A stretch of DNA of 64,000 nt from Varanus komodoensis (GCF_004798865.1 NW_025335268.1:83938178-84002177); one strand, 5' to 3'. Shown: positions 45,600 through 59,610, numbered from the stretch's first letter. Notes: generated from the sequence alone by a model not told the origin. Program-made: numbers and translations.

Positions 45600-46425
45600 A
45601 CGACCATGATGACTGACGCAACAATATTGAAGAAAATCAAGCACCGCACTGTGATTAAGTTCCTTACTAAACAAGGAAAAAGTCAAAAAATCATTCACGA
45701 AGAGACGGTGGCCATTTAACAGGTCTCTGCACCTTCATTATCTACTCTTCAAAAGTAGTCAAGTGAATTTAAATGGGGCAGAGAAAGCATTGAAGAATAC
45801 CCTCACTTGGGCGGGCCAGTTACTGCCACTACGAAAGAAAATGTAAAAAAAATTGAGAAACTTGTATTGGAAGATGCCCGAATAAAAATCAAAATGTTAG
45901 CAGAGATGACAAACCTATCTGTTGGTACCATATTTACTATTTTTCATGACTATCTCAACCTTTCAAAGGTCTATGCAAGATGGGTGCCGCTAATGCTCAT
46001 GGCACCTCAGAAACAAGTGTGAGTCGAGTGCTATAGGGAGTTTTTAGAGCTCTGTGGTGAAGATCCATGGAGTATTTTCAACCGGATTGTTACTGGAGAT
46101 GAAATTTGGGTTCATCACTATGACCCTGAAAGTAAACAGGAGTCCATGCAGTGGCATTAAAAAGGTGCTGACCCTCCAAAGAAATTCAAAGTCACTCCAT
46201 TGGCCAGAAAAATCATGGCCACAGTGTTTTGGGACTCAAAGGGAATTTTATTGATCAAGTACACAAAAAAAGGTGAAACCATAAATGCAGCATCTTATGC
46301 AACCACTCTGCATAATTTAAGAGAAGCAATTAAAGAAAAAAGGCGGGGAAAACTGACCATAGGTGTGTTACTTCTTCATGACAATGTGCCCGTTCACACG
46401 GCACATGTTTCGACGGCTGCTATGC
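45600..46425 (+). pseudogene. Mariner transposase, damaged and 3'-truncated
   Basis: Forward translation shows a start-like MTDATILKKIKHRTVIKFL, then GRPVTATTKENVKKIEKLVL and IKMLAEMTNLSVGTIFTIFH, the paired helix-turn-helix DNA-binding part. RWVPLMLMAPQKQV follows, and then the catalytic core: RIVTGDEIWVHHYDPESKQE with the first Asp, ARKIMATVFWDSKGILLIKY, and LLLHDNVPVHTAH with the second Asp. This is a cut-and-paste DNA transposase of the mariner family (Tc1/mariner group). Stops occur near 45718 and 46021, with a frameshift or stop near 46158. The protein signal ends abruptly at about 46420, before the third catalytic residue and the usual PPYSPDLAPSDY motif, so the C-terminus is lost. No terminal inverted repeat is identifiable. 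It cannot move by itself. Confidence 0.88.
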
Positions 46426-49138
46426 TATGTTATTTCAATTTATTATTCCTTTTTCTTCATGCTGCTACCGAGAATACATTGAACACCCCTCATAATTATT
46501 CCAGGAATTGTAATGGAATGTCAATATTATATGCCCAATTCTGTGATTTTCTGCCCATTTTCATAACTTATTAAGATAATTTTGAATTTATTTTCTGTAT
46601 TTTAAAGTATTATCTAGCCTAATTAAAGAATTAGCTATAGTGTCATTCATGTATAGATTTGGTTGCACTCAGCATTATTTTTCCTTAAATTCACGGTTAT
46701 GTTCCCAGAGTTCCTGCTACTTTTATCTCATAAACTAAGTCTTCCCTATTGGACAGAATCAAATCAAGGGTAGCTGATCTCAATTCCTTGCCCCACCCTC
46801 TGATGGAAAATGTTGTCATCAGGACAATCTGAGTGTTTCCTAGGGAGACCATGTTCAGCTGAGCTTGGTCCCCAACATATATCAGGATTTAAAAAAAAAA
46901 TCTTCCCATTACTTCACACTTGCTTGAATCACCTTCAATTTGCTTTTGCTAAGCATCATCTGCAACGTCTTCTTGGTAGACTCCAATCACAGTATTGCCT
47001 TTATTCCTTCCTCCATTTATTTTAACACAGATGCTTTCAACAGGACCACCGTGTTCATTCTCTGAAGCATCTTTGCAGAATAACAGGTGTATCATTTCTG
47101 TGCAGCTATAATGTGACCTACATGTAGTACAACTCACCCCCTCCTTTCTGTGGCTTCTGTTCTTTTTGAACAAGTTTTATCCTTTAGTTGCTTTATTCCA
47201 CTGGTGGAGCTATCCCACTAAGTCTCATATTTACCTTCTCCAATCAAGAGTTCAGTCACATCCTATTTATTTCCCATATGCTAAGCAGTAGTACAAAGAT
47301 ATTGAAAACCACACTTTCTGCTCAACTGAGTTCCCTGCATTTTGATTAAGGGACACATAAGGTCAGAAACTTTGCAGTACCTGGTGCCATGCCATGCTGC
47401 TGTTAGAAGTCCTCCTTCCAAGCTTGTAGCAGTGTCTGTGACTTTGGAAAGAAGACCCCAAAGAACCCTTTGTTCATCTGGATGTTCTTCCAGGACCATA
47501 GGATTGTTGTCTCTGAGCTTTAAAGGTGCCACTAAAGCCCAGCAGGGTGTAAGGAAGCCCCCAGTTGTCATAGATACCCTTTCCCCTGTGAGTTGTTCTG
47601 AGATGAGAGCCAGAGTCTACAATTCCCATTATTAACACAATCGTAATATATTATAAGCCTGGCAGAGACCTATTGTTTTTGATGCCACTACATTCAAACA
47701 GAATAATATATTTTTCTTACTGTAAGGCCATTCTTTTTGTATCTCCTTCCTCCATTCTCTGACTAATGCTGTAATATTCATGAATGCAAACATTTTTGTA
47801 AACTTAGTAGCCACAACTATTTTCTAGGGGTTGTGGGTTTCTCTATCATTGCAATATGATAGAGATGGACATGTAAATGAGCAAATGAGAAGGAAGGTCC
47901 TCTCTTTGTAGTTTCAGTCAAGGCACCCAACAGCCGTGCACCCAAGAAATGAACCAACTGGGCTGAAGTTTGCCCTCCTGCGGCACCCTAAGTGAATAGG
48001 CTTGGTTCTGCTGTATCCCCATCCCTGGCCAGCAAATAATGGCAGAATTCAGGGAAATACTGCATTATTATCACACTAAAAAAAGCCATGGAGATGGCTG
48101 GGAAGCATGCAGAGGACATGGATGGATGGCACAGTCACATAAAGGGCCCGCAAACTTTCATGAGTGAGGAATTACTACAACGAATGCCATGGTCAGATCA
48201 TTTCCATGAGTTCCTGTGGCAGTAAACAATCAGAAGAATGCAGCCCTGAATTCCTCACTTCCTGCAAGCCTAAAATTCTCCTGAAATCCAGCCAACATAT
48301 CAGAGGATTCATGCTGAAGATCTCCCTAAAGTGTCTGATTAGCCTTTTAACAGAAGGGAAAATAAATTAGCTGGAACCATTTCTGTGTCATTTGGCTGTG
48401 ATGAAAAATCCAGTGCCAAAGACTATTCATTTGTCAAGGTACTTGCCGTACTTTCATTCAACAAAGGTGTAACATGCTGTTTAAGCAGAGAAACTAGTAG
48501 CACTTTGAAAACTGTTTACATGACTACATAGGTCAGAAAGTAAAAGAATGTCTGAAACAATATTACATCCATTCCCTCAAAAAGCTTTTCTCAAAGTTTC
48601 TGCGATCAGTAATGTTTCACGTTTTAGTTGAATCATTGTATGATCGTGTGCTGAACCTCTGGTGCAGCCCTCTAGTAACAGTGAGGAGTCAACTTCATGC
48701 TTCAGATTTAGAAGCAGGACCCTACAACAGCAAAATATCAGTTGTATACAGTGCCGTCCTGTGTCACTGCCTGTAACCCTCCAGACTCAGAGGATTATGG
48801 ACATCCTAAGTAGGACAGAAGGAGACCAGAGAGAATGATCACCTCTGCAATTCTATCCCACAAAACACTGAGACGGTCAGATTTAGCTACCTAAATCTGT
48901 TTTGGACAAGCTCACAAGGCAGACGGCCTGAGGTGCTCCCCTCCGCCCCCACGATAAAATGTCCTGGTTCGACCAAAGCCTCGTGCCTTCTCATTCCCTG
49001 CTCTCCCCTACACCACCTCCAAATTTGCACTTGCCACTTCAGAACAAAGCTAGTTTGGAAAGACCTGCACTGGTTGCAGAAGAAAAGGGAGATCACTTCG
49101 AGGTTGGAGTCCCAGCTTTCCTTTGACCATCTAGACAA
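46426..49138. other. Unique sequence, no supported gene
   Basis: About 2.7 kb with no recognised gene or transposon. A short piece of the 'tctacaattcccat' repeat arm lies at 47607-47632. Frames at 46810-47025, 47281-47635 and 48164-48370 have no recognisable domains. Confidence 0.45.
47607..47632 (+). repeat. Short arm of a palindromic dispersed repeat
   Basis: 'gagtctacaattcccattat' matches the arm motif of the fold-back repeat family. It is too short to be certain. Confidence 0.35.
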
Positions 49139-49205
49139 TGTTTGTTTGTTTGTTTGTTTCACATTTTTGTATCCCGCCCTTTACAATGTCTCAGGACAGC
49201 GATAG
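49139..49205 (-). mobile_element. LINE-like tail with (TTTG)n, minus orientation
   Basis: The run 'gtttgtttgtttgtttgttt' followed by 'tgtatcccgccctttacaat' is the complement of an L2-type 3' end ('attgtaaagggcgggataca' then CAAA repeats). Only the tail is recognisable. Confidence 0.5.
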
Positions 49206-52200
49206 TAACCATAGAATTGCACCTTTTGTTTGTTATACTTTTTAGCATGCTGTGGGTTTCACCACTGGGCTCTTTCTTTTCTTTTTGTTTCATTGTGTTT
49301 CATCTTGGTTCGGTTCAGTTTGGTTCATCTCCTTTTATTTCTTCTCCCCTGTCCTGCCCCAGGTACCAAAAAGTCATAGTCTATCTGCCACTTTTGAGCA
49401 ACTACAACTTATCCTTAGAATTTGCAGATGACAAAATAGTTTGCTCATGTGCTTGACCTATACAAAGAAACAGGGTGATGCTTTGCAAATAATGGAAAAA
49501 GGCATCAACATCTGGCCACATCTGCAGACTGAGCTGCTGTTAAAGACCCAGAAACATGGACATAGATATAGATATATATAGTTGGCAATCCTAACTATCA
49601 CTCAATGTAAAACCATATAGCAACAAGGGCAAGGAGAAGCCTAATCGTACTAAAAGAAAAGTAATACTAGATGGCCCGGGAGGCCCCTTCTGACTCGCTC
49701 TGTTTCTATGTAATAGAACTGAACAATAAAATCCATTTATTTCAGTCTAAAATGTGGGAGAATAGCCTTTGGTTTCTGTAGCCTTTAGTTTCTACAGCTT
49801 GGCATGTCTAGTACCCATAAAAGTCTATGTACTTTTAATACTCACAAAAATTAAGATGTTTTACCAGCTATCATAACTTTTTGTATCACATGAATGGAAA
49901 AGTCACTTACTATTTGAAAAGTCACTGGTAAGCCTCCTCAGGTCCCAACCTAGCAATTATAACAGACAAAGATTTGAAAAACAGAAGGAATTGAATATCC
50001 TGAATGAAATAACAATGCTAGCAAGGGAAATTGTATTTTGGAAAGCTGTTTGTGCTAGCTAAGGGGGTTGGAGAATTCCACAATGGTTTAAAACACTTTG
50101 GATTTCTATGAATTCGACCTGTGAATTCCACAGTAGACCAGCTTTTTCTACAAACTTGCAACCCTTTGTTTAAACCAACAGGAATAGATTTAATAAAATC
50201 TGCATCTCCAACAATAATAGAATTATTACAGTCCCCTATTTTATCTCACAGTACCTTTTGTGATCTTCCTTCAAATTGGGATGCTCCACTTTGAGGGTCC
50301 TACTGAAAGATGAAACAGAAATGTATAAAGAAAGACATGTTTCATCATATTTTATCTTTCTTTTAACAGCCCCTGTTGTGAGAACTTGAAAACAAGCAAC
50401 AATTCTGAATAACTAGTATGTCTAATAAATACATATAATTGACCTTGCTTCTCATCTCTGTAAGCAGCACAGCTAAATCTACCTGTTTCATTCAGATGCT
50501 GTGCATTTTGCTGCTTTTTTTCCCTTTTTTGGATGAAGAAATGTACAAATGACAGCCTCCCAAGTATAATTAAGACCTCAGCCATTAATTAGAACCCATT
50601 TGTTACTCATTCTGGGTAGCACTTGACTTTCACAATTAGGCCTCTTCAAAATCATGACTGTACAAGCAAGTCAGACTGGAGAGTAAACATGTTTAATAAT
50701 AAGCAGATAAACCGAAAAAGCAGCAGTGCATTATAACTGAGGGATTAGTAGTCAAGAAAATAAAATCACTTCGCTTTTGATTTTTCATTTGCATCTTTTG
50801 GTTTGGGTTTTTTGTAAGAGGTTTTGGCCTAGCTTTTCCTCTTCGTGCATTACAAAAAGACTGGCTGTACTGCATGGAAGAATGAAGAAGTGTCTCAAGT
50901 GGCTGATACAAGGTTATGAAACTAATTTTCAGTGCGTTGACATGATGGAGAAACAGAGCAACTAATGATTTTAGGGAGCAAACCTATTGTCCTTGCGGCA
51001 GATGCTCACAAGCCTCTGAACAAGCCTCACAAGGATCTAGCAGCAGGAGCAATGCAGAGCGGCTTCTTTCTCCACTGACACCTCACCACACACCAGCACC
51101 TTCTCTGGACAGCCATTTCTGTCAGAAGCAGGGAAGGAAGGATGGTGGGGTGTTGGTTTGAATCATGCCCCGGTCTCCTCACCACCCCATTCACTGGCAT
51201 GTATTCCTTCTCTGAATCCCACTGTGACCTTGGGAAGGGGGATCTTCCATGCTAGCTGCAAGGTGCTGATGCTGGAGCTCAGTGTTTCAGATCATAGGAT
51301 CCTGGAGCTGGCCCTCCAAAGCCTCCTGTGGACACCCCAGTAATGTTGGGAAGATGTGCCACAGCAGTATGCAATATAACAATGTGCCTTCCTAGTTGTA
51401 TGGAGAACGAGAGTCTATCTGCGTGGCATCCGAATTTTCCTTTTGTCTCATGTGCCAACTAACCCTGTAGCACAGAACTTAGACTCAGGCAAGAAAGAAA
51501 CAAAGAGCATCAATGACATTCATGTTCTGGCCGGCATCTGAAGGTAAGTAGTATGTGGGCGTCATCAGAGGCCCAGGAAACCCATGTTACATGTAGGAAT
51601 AATAAATTTTTGCTTAACTTTTCTTGTAAGAAACAATTATGCTAAGAAATTAGACCTTTTTTGCAAATTGGACCTATGGAAAAGCAGTGAAAATATTTTC
51701 TTTGCACCTTTTGCCACATTTCATTGGAATACCTATTCAGAAATATCTGACTGGTAGTGTAAACATAAATATAAATGTAAGAGTGTCCTAGAAAGTCTCT
51801 GACTGGGCTTATGCAACACATCAACCCACTGAAGGTAACTGGCCACAAGGGGTCACCATGTCATCCAAACTCATAAGGGTAGCTCAAACTCTCCTCAAGA
51901 TTCTTTATTCCTATTCTTTAGCCACAAGCCACTCTGATAACCCAGAACTTTTTCTAGGGATTGATTGGTCGATCCACAATGGCTTATAGTGTAATCTCCA
52001 TCCAGTAGAGAACATTCATTGTGTGTTGTGGGCTCAGCTAGTGAGCTACTAGACAAGGGCAGCAAAAACCCATCCTGTTCTTTGCCATCTCTCCCTCTTA
52101 CCCACAACAGCTTTCCTCCCAATGTGCAGCAGCATTCTGAAGCAACCATAACTGATTCCCCCACACTTTAGAGGAAGGGGAGGGATTGGCCCCAGAAAAT

Positions 52201-55043
52201 TGTGCAAATGTGTTTATAATTTTTGGAGAGAGTATTTAGCAAGTGTGTTCTTAAAGCTGCCCAGAATGCATTAGCTTACCTAGCCAAGAACCTTTATGCT
52301 TTGGTGGTCAAAGAGAGCCATGAAGTAGAGCAGGTAACATACATGGAAACTGACAAGACCAGATTGCACGTAGGCTAATTTGCACACAATAGCCAGGGGC
52401 CAATGGCCGAGTTGTCAACTGAAAAGCACTCAAACAGGAGAGGTAAAGGGGGGAAAGCAGCGGCACCAAAACGCAAGAGAGTGGATAATATCCCCCCTGA
52501 GCAATGTGATCCTGTCACCTGAAACTTCGCAGTGCCCTTCACCTTTTCAACACTTCTCGAAGTCTCCAGCTATGCCAGAATGGGGAGATATTAACTCCCC
52601 CACCTCTTTGCATCTCCTTACTGGTGGCAGGCCAGGATGAATTAAATGGGGCATTAGCAGTATCTACACTTGCCCCCTCCAGGGACCTCATTCACTCTGT
52701 CCCTTTAAGCCAAATTTTCAGGGATTTGTGTTTTTTAAAAACTGTCAGGGAACCAAAGTAAAGCTGCAATAAGTATTCCAAAAAAGAAGTAAAAAGAAGT
52801 ACAAAAAGAAGTACTGATATTTCCCCCTTCCAGAGTAGCTGGAGACTCAAGGAAGGGTTGACATGTGGAGGGCACTGAGCTTCAGAGGTGGTGTGTCTAT
52901 GTACACCAGTTGCTGGAGCACTTGGGTTCTGGGATCCTGTGTGCCTCCACCCCACCTCAAATGCATAGAACTGGGCTCCTAGCTGACCATCTTTAGATCG
53001 TTCTATGTCTGCCATGGCAGACTAATACATGAACGTAATTGAACATATTCTGAATCTCCTTTCATTGTTGTGCATGTAAGGAGGTACTTAAGTTCTCTTT
53101 TACAAAAGAGGTTAAGAGAAAAATAGGCAGCAACTCTGGTTAATATACCTGCTGGCACATTGTTTCAGTGACTTCTACCTAGGACTAGGTGAATACCTGC
53201 CTCCAGCCCTACAGAAGCAGGGAGGTCGAATGTTTGCTTATTACCACCCTGGTGAACAGAAGTTATTAATCTAAATATCCATATATTTTTACAAATAGGA
53301 CAGTCATCTGCATAGAGGGAGGAGTGTGGTGCATCAAATCTTTGAAGCCAAATTGAATTGTTTTAATATAATTAATGAAGGGCAACTGAAAGGCAATTTC
53401 TTGGGTGGCTCAGACATTTTCTTTATGCATCAACTGCATGTTTTCCTTCCCATATATTTCCACTTCATCAGGTGAAATGTTTTCTTCCTGGACTGGACTG
53501 TTTACATGTAATTGCTTTCCCTGTAGCTGAAATAAAAATGTTACATTTCAGTGAACTGCAAACTGCTTATTCACACAGGGAATTTGCACACCAGTTATTT
53601 ACTCCAGGCATTTTCACAGTATTAGTGTCCCAGGTTATGTACATCAGTTTTGTAAACACTTCACAAGGAGGAAAGGTGAAGCTGGAAAATTAAAAAACCA
53701 ACAAATCTAACGGCAAAGAAGAGCTACTAAAATTATTGAATAAAAGGAGAACCAGGAGCAGAAATTTAAAAGGCATGGCCAGCTGAATGAAAGTGAATGA
53801 AGGTACTTGTAGTACTACCAGTTAAAAGGTACTGGGCAGCCATGTCTTTTCCACATTAAAGTATTTTTCTTAATTTTTTAAAGAGGAGGAAAGGATTACA
53901 AATTGAAGACAATGTCTGGACCTTCTTGGTAAATGAAGAATAGAGGCTTTGTCTGGAAGCACCGAGAGATATGATAAAATTCTAATAAGTGTATCATTTC
54001 ACAGACCTCAGTATTGTCTACTAACCAGAAGGACTCGTAGCTTCTGGGGTTTTCAAAATGATATCTCCCAGCAATACCAGGAGATGCCTTGCATATAGAA
54101 ACTTTTTGCCCTGAGCTAGAGCTCCTGCCTAGGAACCATACTTACAAATCCTTTTGATAGCCCTACTCTATCATCTTCTCTTCATATCCAGTTAACATAT
54201 TACATAAAGTTCCAAAACTGTTTGAAAGGTTTATAAAAGGTATCTTAAGATAGTTATCCAGGTGCTACAGTTGAGATCTATCTGGATAAGTTATTTTACT
54301 TTCCCCTTCTTTGGACTAAAGGTTACCATGTTCAAAGAGCTGGCTTGGAGTGAAGTGGGCTTGTACACTAATAACTTTTTGGGGCGGGAGGGAGAATCAG
54401 TGGCTTATTTAGAGGGTTTGACTATATTTTAGGTTGGAAAGAAATATTTTCCTAAATCAAAGTGACTGGTGAGCCTATGGGAAGTGCTGCATTTTACTAA
54501 GTAGCTTGGTCAAATTTCTGGAGTTATTTGCTCTGTACGCAACTTATACTTATGTAAGTTTTCATTCCCTGTGGTGGTCTCTGGGACAGCTGAGCACTCT
54601 CCTGCTTCATGACTCTATGTCTTCTTTCCATCCATATGCATCTCTGATGTTCCAAGTCACTGGAATCTTTAAATTCACTCTATCAATTTCTATTTTAAAT
54701 CCATAGTATGTGCTGGAGCAAAGCTAAACTTAAAATGCAAGAGATCAGAGCACTAAGGAATGGCCACTCGGAGACATGAAGACCACAGGCCATTAGGACC
54801 TTCTTCTAGGTCTGCCGAGATGAATGGGAACTGCACAATAATATTTTTTGTCCATTTTTCCCAGTTACTGCACTGACTCTGGATCAGGAGATGCTCACAC
54901 AAGAGCACTATCTTCTTCTTTGGGCCTAGCATCATGGTAATTTGGTACACCCAGCTTCAGTTCCCAAGCAAAGATTGAGACAAGTTCACAGAACAGGTTT
55001 TCCTCTGCTCCATGCCCATGTCGATGTAGAAGCAAGTCCAACT
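49206..55043. other. Long unique stretch, no supported gene
   Basis: About 5.8 kb with no recognised gene or clear transposon. A small tandem repeat of 'aaagaagta' units lies at 52779-52812. The frames at 49142-49456, 52380-52640 and 52692-53015 have no recognisable features. Confidence 0.45.
52779..52812. repeat. Short imperfect tandem repeat (AAAGAAGTA)n
   Basis: Three to four copies of an 'aaaagaagta(c)' unit, purine-rich. Confidence 0.75.
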
Positions 55044-55222
55044 GAATCAAACATGGGAAGCTGCAATACTGAGTTGGACTGCTTCTCTAATTAGCCCACC
55101 ACTGTCAGAAGCTCTCCAAGAGATCAGGCAGGAGTCTTTCCCACCCCTGCTGCTTGAAGCCATTACTTGGAGATGCCAAACACTGAGCCTGGGGGCTGAT
55201 CTGGCACCAGGCTGTAGAAAAT
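55044..55222 (-). mobile_element. tRNA-derived SINE, minus orientation
   Basis: On the plus strand the copy reads 'gggaagctgcaatactgagt', 'gaagctctccaagagatcag', 'gcaggagtctttcccaccc' and 'cttggagatgccaaacactg', followed by a degenerate 'ctggcaccaggctgtag'. This is the complement of the tRNA SINE whose intact head is 'gggctgtagctcagtggta'. The B-box area is degraded. It is the same family as 3681-3833 and 63563-63707. Confidence 0.72.
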
Positions 55223-57559
55223 TTGTCCCCAGATAACTTTGATTCATTATTAAATTCATATGTATGAAATAGTAGTGTAAGTAACGGAGAAAATGAAATA
55301 GACAGGGTTTAATTCTTTTACAGCATTACTCTTACTGGTTTATTATTATTTCTTGGCAATTACTCTACTCAGTTTTTCTTTTTTTACCAATAGTCTTGGG
55401 TGCCGTTATACTCCTTACCTGCTGAGAGCACAGTTGTACCTATTGTACACAACCTTCGTTGTGTTTCTTACCCCAATCAGCAAACGATTGCATGTCTGGA
55501 TCCTCTTTGCTAGACTGGGACATATGTTGCTCATTTCCTAAAGCCATTAAGCCATTTACTCAATTATTTTTTCCATTAAAACTTATTGCAAATTCTTTGA
55601 CTTAAAGAGCAGCATCACGGAGACAACAAAATGGATTTGCAGCTGGCAACCCTGAAGCTTATTGGAGTTATGACATGAAAATGGTTTTATGTTGTCATTT
55701 TTGGAGCAGCGATGTTTTTCTTAGTATTTTGCCTCATCACAATGCAAACTGTTGACATGCACAAAAATCTAATGCAGCACAGTGAGTAGAATTATTTGGC
55801 TAGTGTCATTCTGCAGAGGTCTGTCACTGTGTTAACACCCAGATGTGATACATTTGGGGGGAAATGTCACTGCACATCCAGTCTTCAGCCTCTTTCCACA
55901 GGAAGCATAATGAAGCTCAAACATGGAAGCTTTTACATTACATCGAGCCATGTAGGAGGCAATTACCCAGAGGTTGTTTGGTCAATACTCACCACTTATT
56001 ACACAGAAGTGCCTATAAATACATCAACACAAGCTATAACAGTGATTGACAGAATGAGGATATGGTGTAGACCCTTAACAGGTGGTCCTGCTCTACATTA
56101 AATTACTGTAAACTCCTTCTTCTAATAGTTTTTTTTTAATATGTCTCTTTCTTTACAGTTAATAACAAATTAAATATTACAGACCCTCCTTAAAGTCAGA
56201 CAATTCAGGAAAGAGCAGGATGGATACATTATGTCTTACCCCAAAATAATTCTCCCAGTAATTAACATTTTTAGCCAATTTAATAACATTTCTTTGTTGT
56301 CTGTTAGCTTCTTTATTTTCCATTTGTCTCCATACTTTCATAAGCAGAATTGCAAACCTGCTGAGAATAAGTACATTGACTAATGTATGCACTACCTGAC
56401 TGGCATTTTTCAACAGCGTATGCTCTCCAACACTATTTGGAGGCTACGCATGAGGACTACCCAATGTGCAAACTGCTTTATTCATGATTTCAATTTGTGC
56501 ACATCCTCTGCACCTTCATATGAATGTGCAAAATTGCTGAAGCCTGTGCACATTCTCCAGAGAATTCTCACATAGTCTTGTCATATGTACATAGCAGGAG
56601 AAGATGAAGAGTGCCCATTATACAAGACGAGAGTTAAAAATAAAGAAATGTCTACCATTACACAGAATACATTTTAAAAGTTATTCTGGGGAGGAAATCA
56701 AAATAAAATTTTCACCCCAAATTGTCTGTAGCTCTTTTTCTTCCACATCTCTTACTTAAGAATTACGGGAAGGCCAGACTTGTTTTGAGGATCCTCTTCT
56801 TGAACTTTTAACACTGGATTGCTTTCCAAGGCACTTCAGATTCTTAATGTATTTTCCACAAAATGCAGACTGTTTCACTGCTCTGGTAAGTTGGATGTGT
56901 GTGTTTTAGGTCCAAAATATCATTCACATAACATTCTCATTAACTGTTAAATATCTTTCTAAAATTCATTTTAAAATGAGATAGCAAACCATTTATTCAG
57001 AGTCCAAATTTAGGAAAGTTCAGCTGGGGAATGATTGGTGGGTGGCCTCCTAGGGGACAGCAATATAAACTGACTTATTCCTGGGAAATGCTCCTTTCAT
57101 CAAGATGCAAGAATACAAATCCAGAGAGCAGATTGTAATTACCATACTGCCACCTGGTGGGGAAGTGGATGAGGAGGCAGTTAGTTAAGGGATGAGACGC
57201 TTTGCCACAGGGCAGTCCTTAATATCTGGCTTTGAGGTACCCCAACTTAGCTTGTTCCTGTGTGTGCTTAGCATTTGCCAAAAACATGTCAAAATTGTGC
57301 TGGTGCCATGGGTCCTTTCTAGCAAAATCCTTTGAAAAATGGGCATATAGAAAACAGATTTATACAAGGCCACAGCCACTGATCTGATTTTGGATAGACA
57401 ACGCTTTTTTGGTTTTGCTCTGGTTGAAGAATGATCTGTACCAGGGCCCTCAGACCCATAAGGTTGTGATGGAAATGCCATTGCACATATTACTGTGGTG
57501 GTAGACTGCAAATCTTCCCTTTGGTCAGTGGCCTGCGTGGATCCCCAGAGTCCAAGACT
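55223..57559. other. Unique AT-rich sequence
   Basis: No recognised gene or repeat. The overlapping frames at 55796-56101 and 56177-56413 have no recognisable domain. A T-run lies near 56130-56138. Confidence 0.5.
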
Positions 57560-57990
57560 GCTTCACATCTACAGGACCATGCCAGGTGAAGTCATTGGGA
57601 GATCTGGTCTGCAGAACCATCAGTATGGTACCCAGCTGTATCTCTCACTCACATCTCATTCTAAGGTGGCTGTGGACATCTTCAGTCCCTCTTTATCAGC
57701 TGTGAAGGACCATATGGTTAAGAACAGGTTGAATCTTAGTCTAGGCAAGACAGAAGTGGTGTGGATAGGTGGACCATCTGGCTTGGCATTCGATGTACAC
57801 TTATCATCAGAAAGGCCGCACTTCTCCTAAGAAAGGAGGGTAAATTGGATGTGCTCCTTGACTCAGTGTTCCTGTTAGATGTGCAGATGGCATCCTTAAC
57901 AAGGGGAGTCATCTTCCTCTTTTGGCTGGGATGCCAACTAAGAACCTTCCTGTTGAAATTGGACTTTACCATGGTCATTATCACTTTCAC
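57560..57990 (+). mobile_element. L2 LINE, reverse-transcriptase fragment
   Basis: Forward translation gives IYRTMPGEVIGRSGLQNHQY, then GTQLYLSLTSHSKVAVDIF and VKNRLNLSLGKTEVVWIGGP. In L2 this is the region around the catalytic YADD box (here QYGTQLY, so the two Asp codons are deleted) and motif D. LDSVFLLDVQMASL and FWLGCQLRTFLL continue the homology in another frame to about 57955. It is a dead internal fragment without a 3' tail, so it may result from a later deletion. Confidence 0.75.
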
Positions 57991-58010
57991 ATTATACTTC
58001 TGTAGTTGTC

Positions 58011-58496
58011 CTTAAAGAGTGTTTGGAGTGGCTACACACTGGGAACTAGCCCAAGTAAAATTTCTATGGCCACTCCTGTTTGCTGCTGTCTACAGAATGG
58101 AGAAGATGGGCAGGTATCATCTGTCCATTGTATTTGCCTCAACAGACAAATGGCTCAGGCTGGCTCTGATATCAAACACGGGCTCTTTCCCTGAGTTGTG
58201 GCCCCTCCTCTAAGTCAAGGCAACCCAGAGGAGCAGTCTGTCAGGGACCACAAGGAAGGCAGGAAAAGGAAAAAAATGGGACCTGGAAGACTGGCCAAAG
58301 GCATCGAGCCAGTTAATACTTGCAGAAGAGGAGGGCTTGATTAAAAAGCACAAGAAGAAACCAGGAGCAGAAGGGCTGGAAGGCCTAAGCAGAGGCCGAA
58401 GTTTCAAAGCAGAAGCTTTAGAGCAACAATGTATAGTGAAAGCATAGAAAAGTAGATTTGAAGTGGGCCAATCAGGCCATTATCCAACCACTGCTC
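58011..58496. other. Unique sequence, purine-rich on the right side
   Basis: No gene recognised. Bases 58235-58440 are purine-rich on the plus strand. No family identified. Confidence 0.4.
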
Positions 58497-58618
58497 CTTC
58501 CAAGATGTCAAGGAAAACCATCCCTCCCAGATGCATCTTGTGGGCTTCCCCTATGGCCATCATGGGTAAGAGGATCCTGGATTTGGTCTGATCCAGCAAG
58601 ACTCTCCTTGTTTTAAGA
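58497..58618 (+). mobile_element. CR1 3' terminal fragment
   Basis: 'ggatttggtctgatccagca' and 'ctccttgttttaaga' resemble the CR1 terminus 'ggtctgatccagcagggctcttcttatgttctta', as at 33490-33523 and 21755-21790. The remainder is diverged. Confidence 0.55.
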
Positions 58619-59422
58619 GTTTTGAAAGCTTGGCTCAAAAAGTTAACATATTTCTCAATATTTTCTGTTCCTTCTGTATTTGCATTAATTAGCACTGACT
58701 CAAGCACACATGAATGCGAATGTGCATTTACAAACAAGAACAAAATTTTCATACATAAAATCAGATCCTGTCATCAGGCAGGCAAAAGAGTGAATGATGC
58801 TTGACAATCCTCGAAACACAGATGGACCCAGTCTAATCAGAGCTGCTCATTCCTACACTGATGCGATCTGACTCACAAGAAGGATGTATTAGGGTATCTC
58901 ATGATGCCCTTAAACATTCCAGCAAACAACCATCCAACTCGATACATTGCCTTACATGAACATCCCACTTCAAGTGATTGTTTTCATTGTTTAAGATCAC
59001 AACCATAGCAGAGACGTTGATTAAACCTCAGCAAAGCTTCCCTTCTCGTATGAAATACCCACTGAAAGAGCTCTTTGTATCTGATGGAATACTGAAACAG
59101 GGCAAAGAGATTCACAAAAGACTGTGACCTTTCTCCTATGTTAATATTTAATCAGGCACTTGACCTCCTGGATTACAAATTAACAGTAATTGGGCCCCAA
59201 AAGGGTTTCCTTTCCTTATATTAGATTTTTCCCTATTTGAACATGATACTAAATTAATTTCACTATTTTTAATAAAAAAATTGTTTCTCTTTTAATACAG
59301 GTAAAAAGCAGTGTAAAACTGTTCAGCCTGTCTTTCCATATTCAAAAAAGAAAAATCAGTGTTTGCTACCTGGCCAAATTTAAATTGCATTGAGTAGAAT
59401 TGTGGACTTCAAGTTAGGTTTC

Positions 59423-59452
59423 TGTGTGTGTGTGTGTGTGTGCGCGCACGCA
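59423..59452. repeat. (TG)n followed by (CG/CA) alternation
   Basis: A TG run of about ten units passes directly into 'cgcgcacgca'. Such alternating purine-pyrimidine DNA can adopt the Z form; this is known for such repeats in general and not shown here. Confidence 0.92.
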
Positions 59453-59610
59453 CTACACTTACCTGCCAGGCATAACCACAGTATGTGGCTGGTTCAAATG
59501 CCCATTTTGAGATGCTGTTTATCACCTTTGAGGTTATTATCCGGCAAAAAAAAAAATGGGGTGGGGGTGGATTAGCCCAGCTTCCGCAATCTGTCATTGT
59601 GTTTCTGCCC

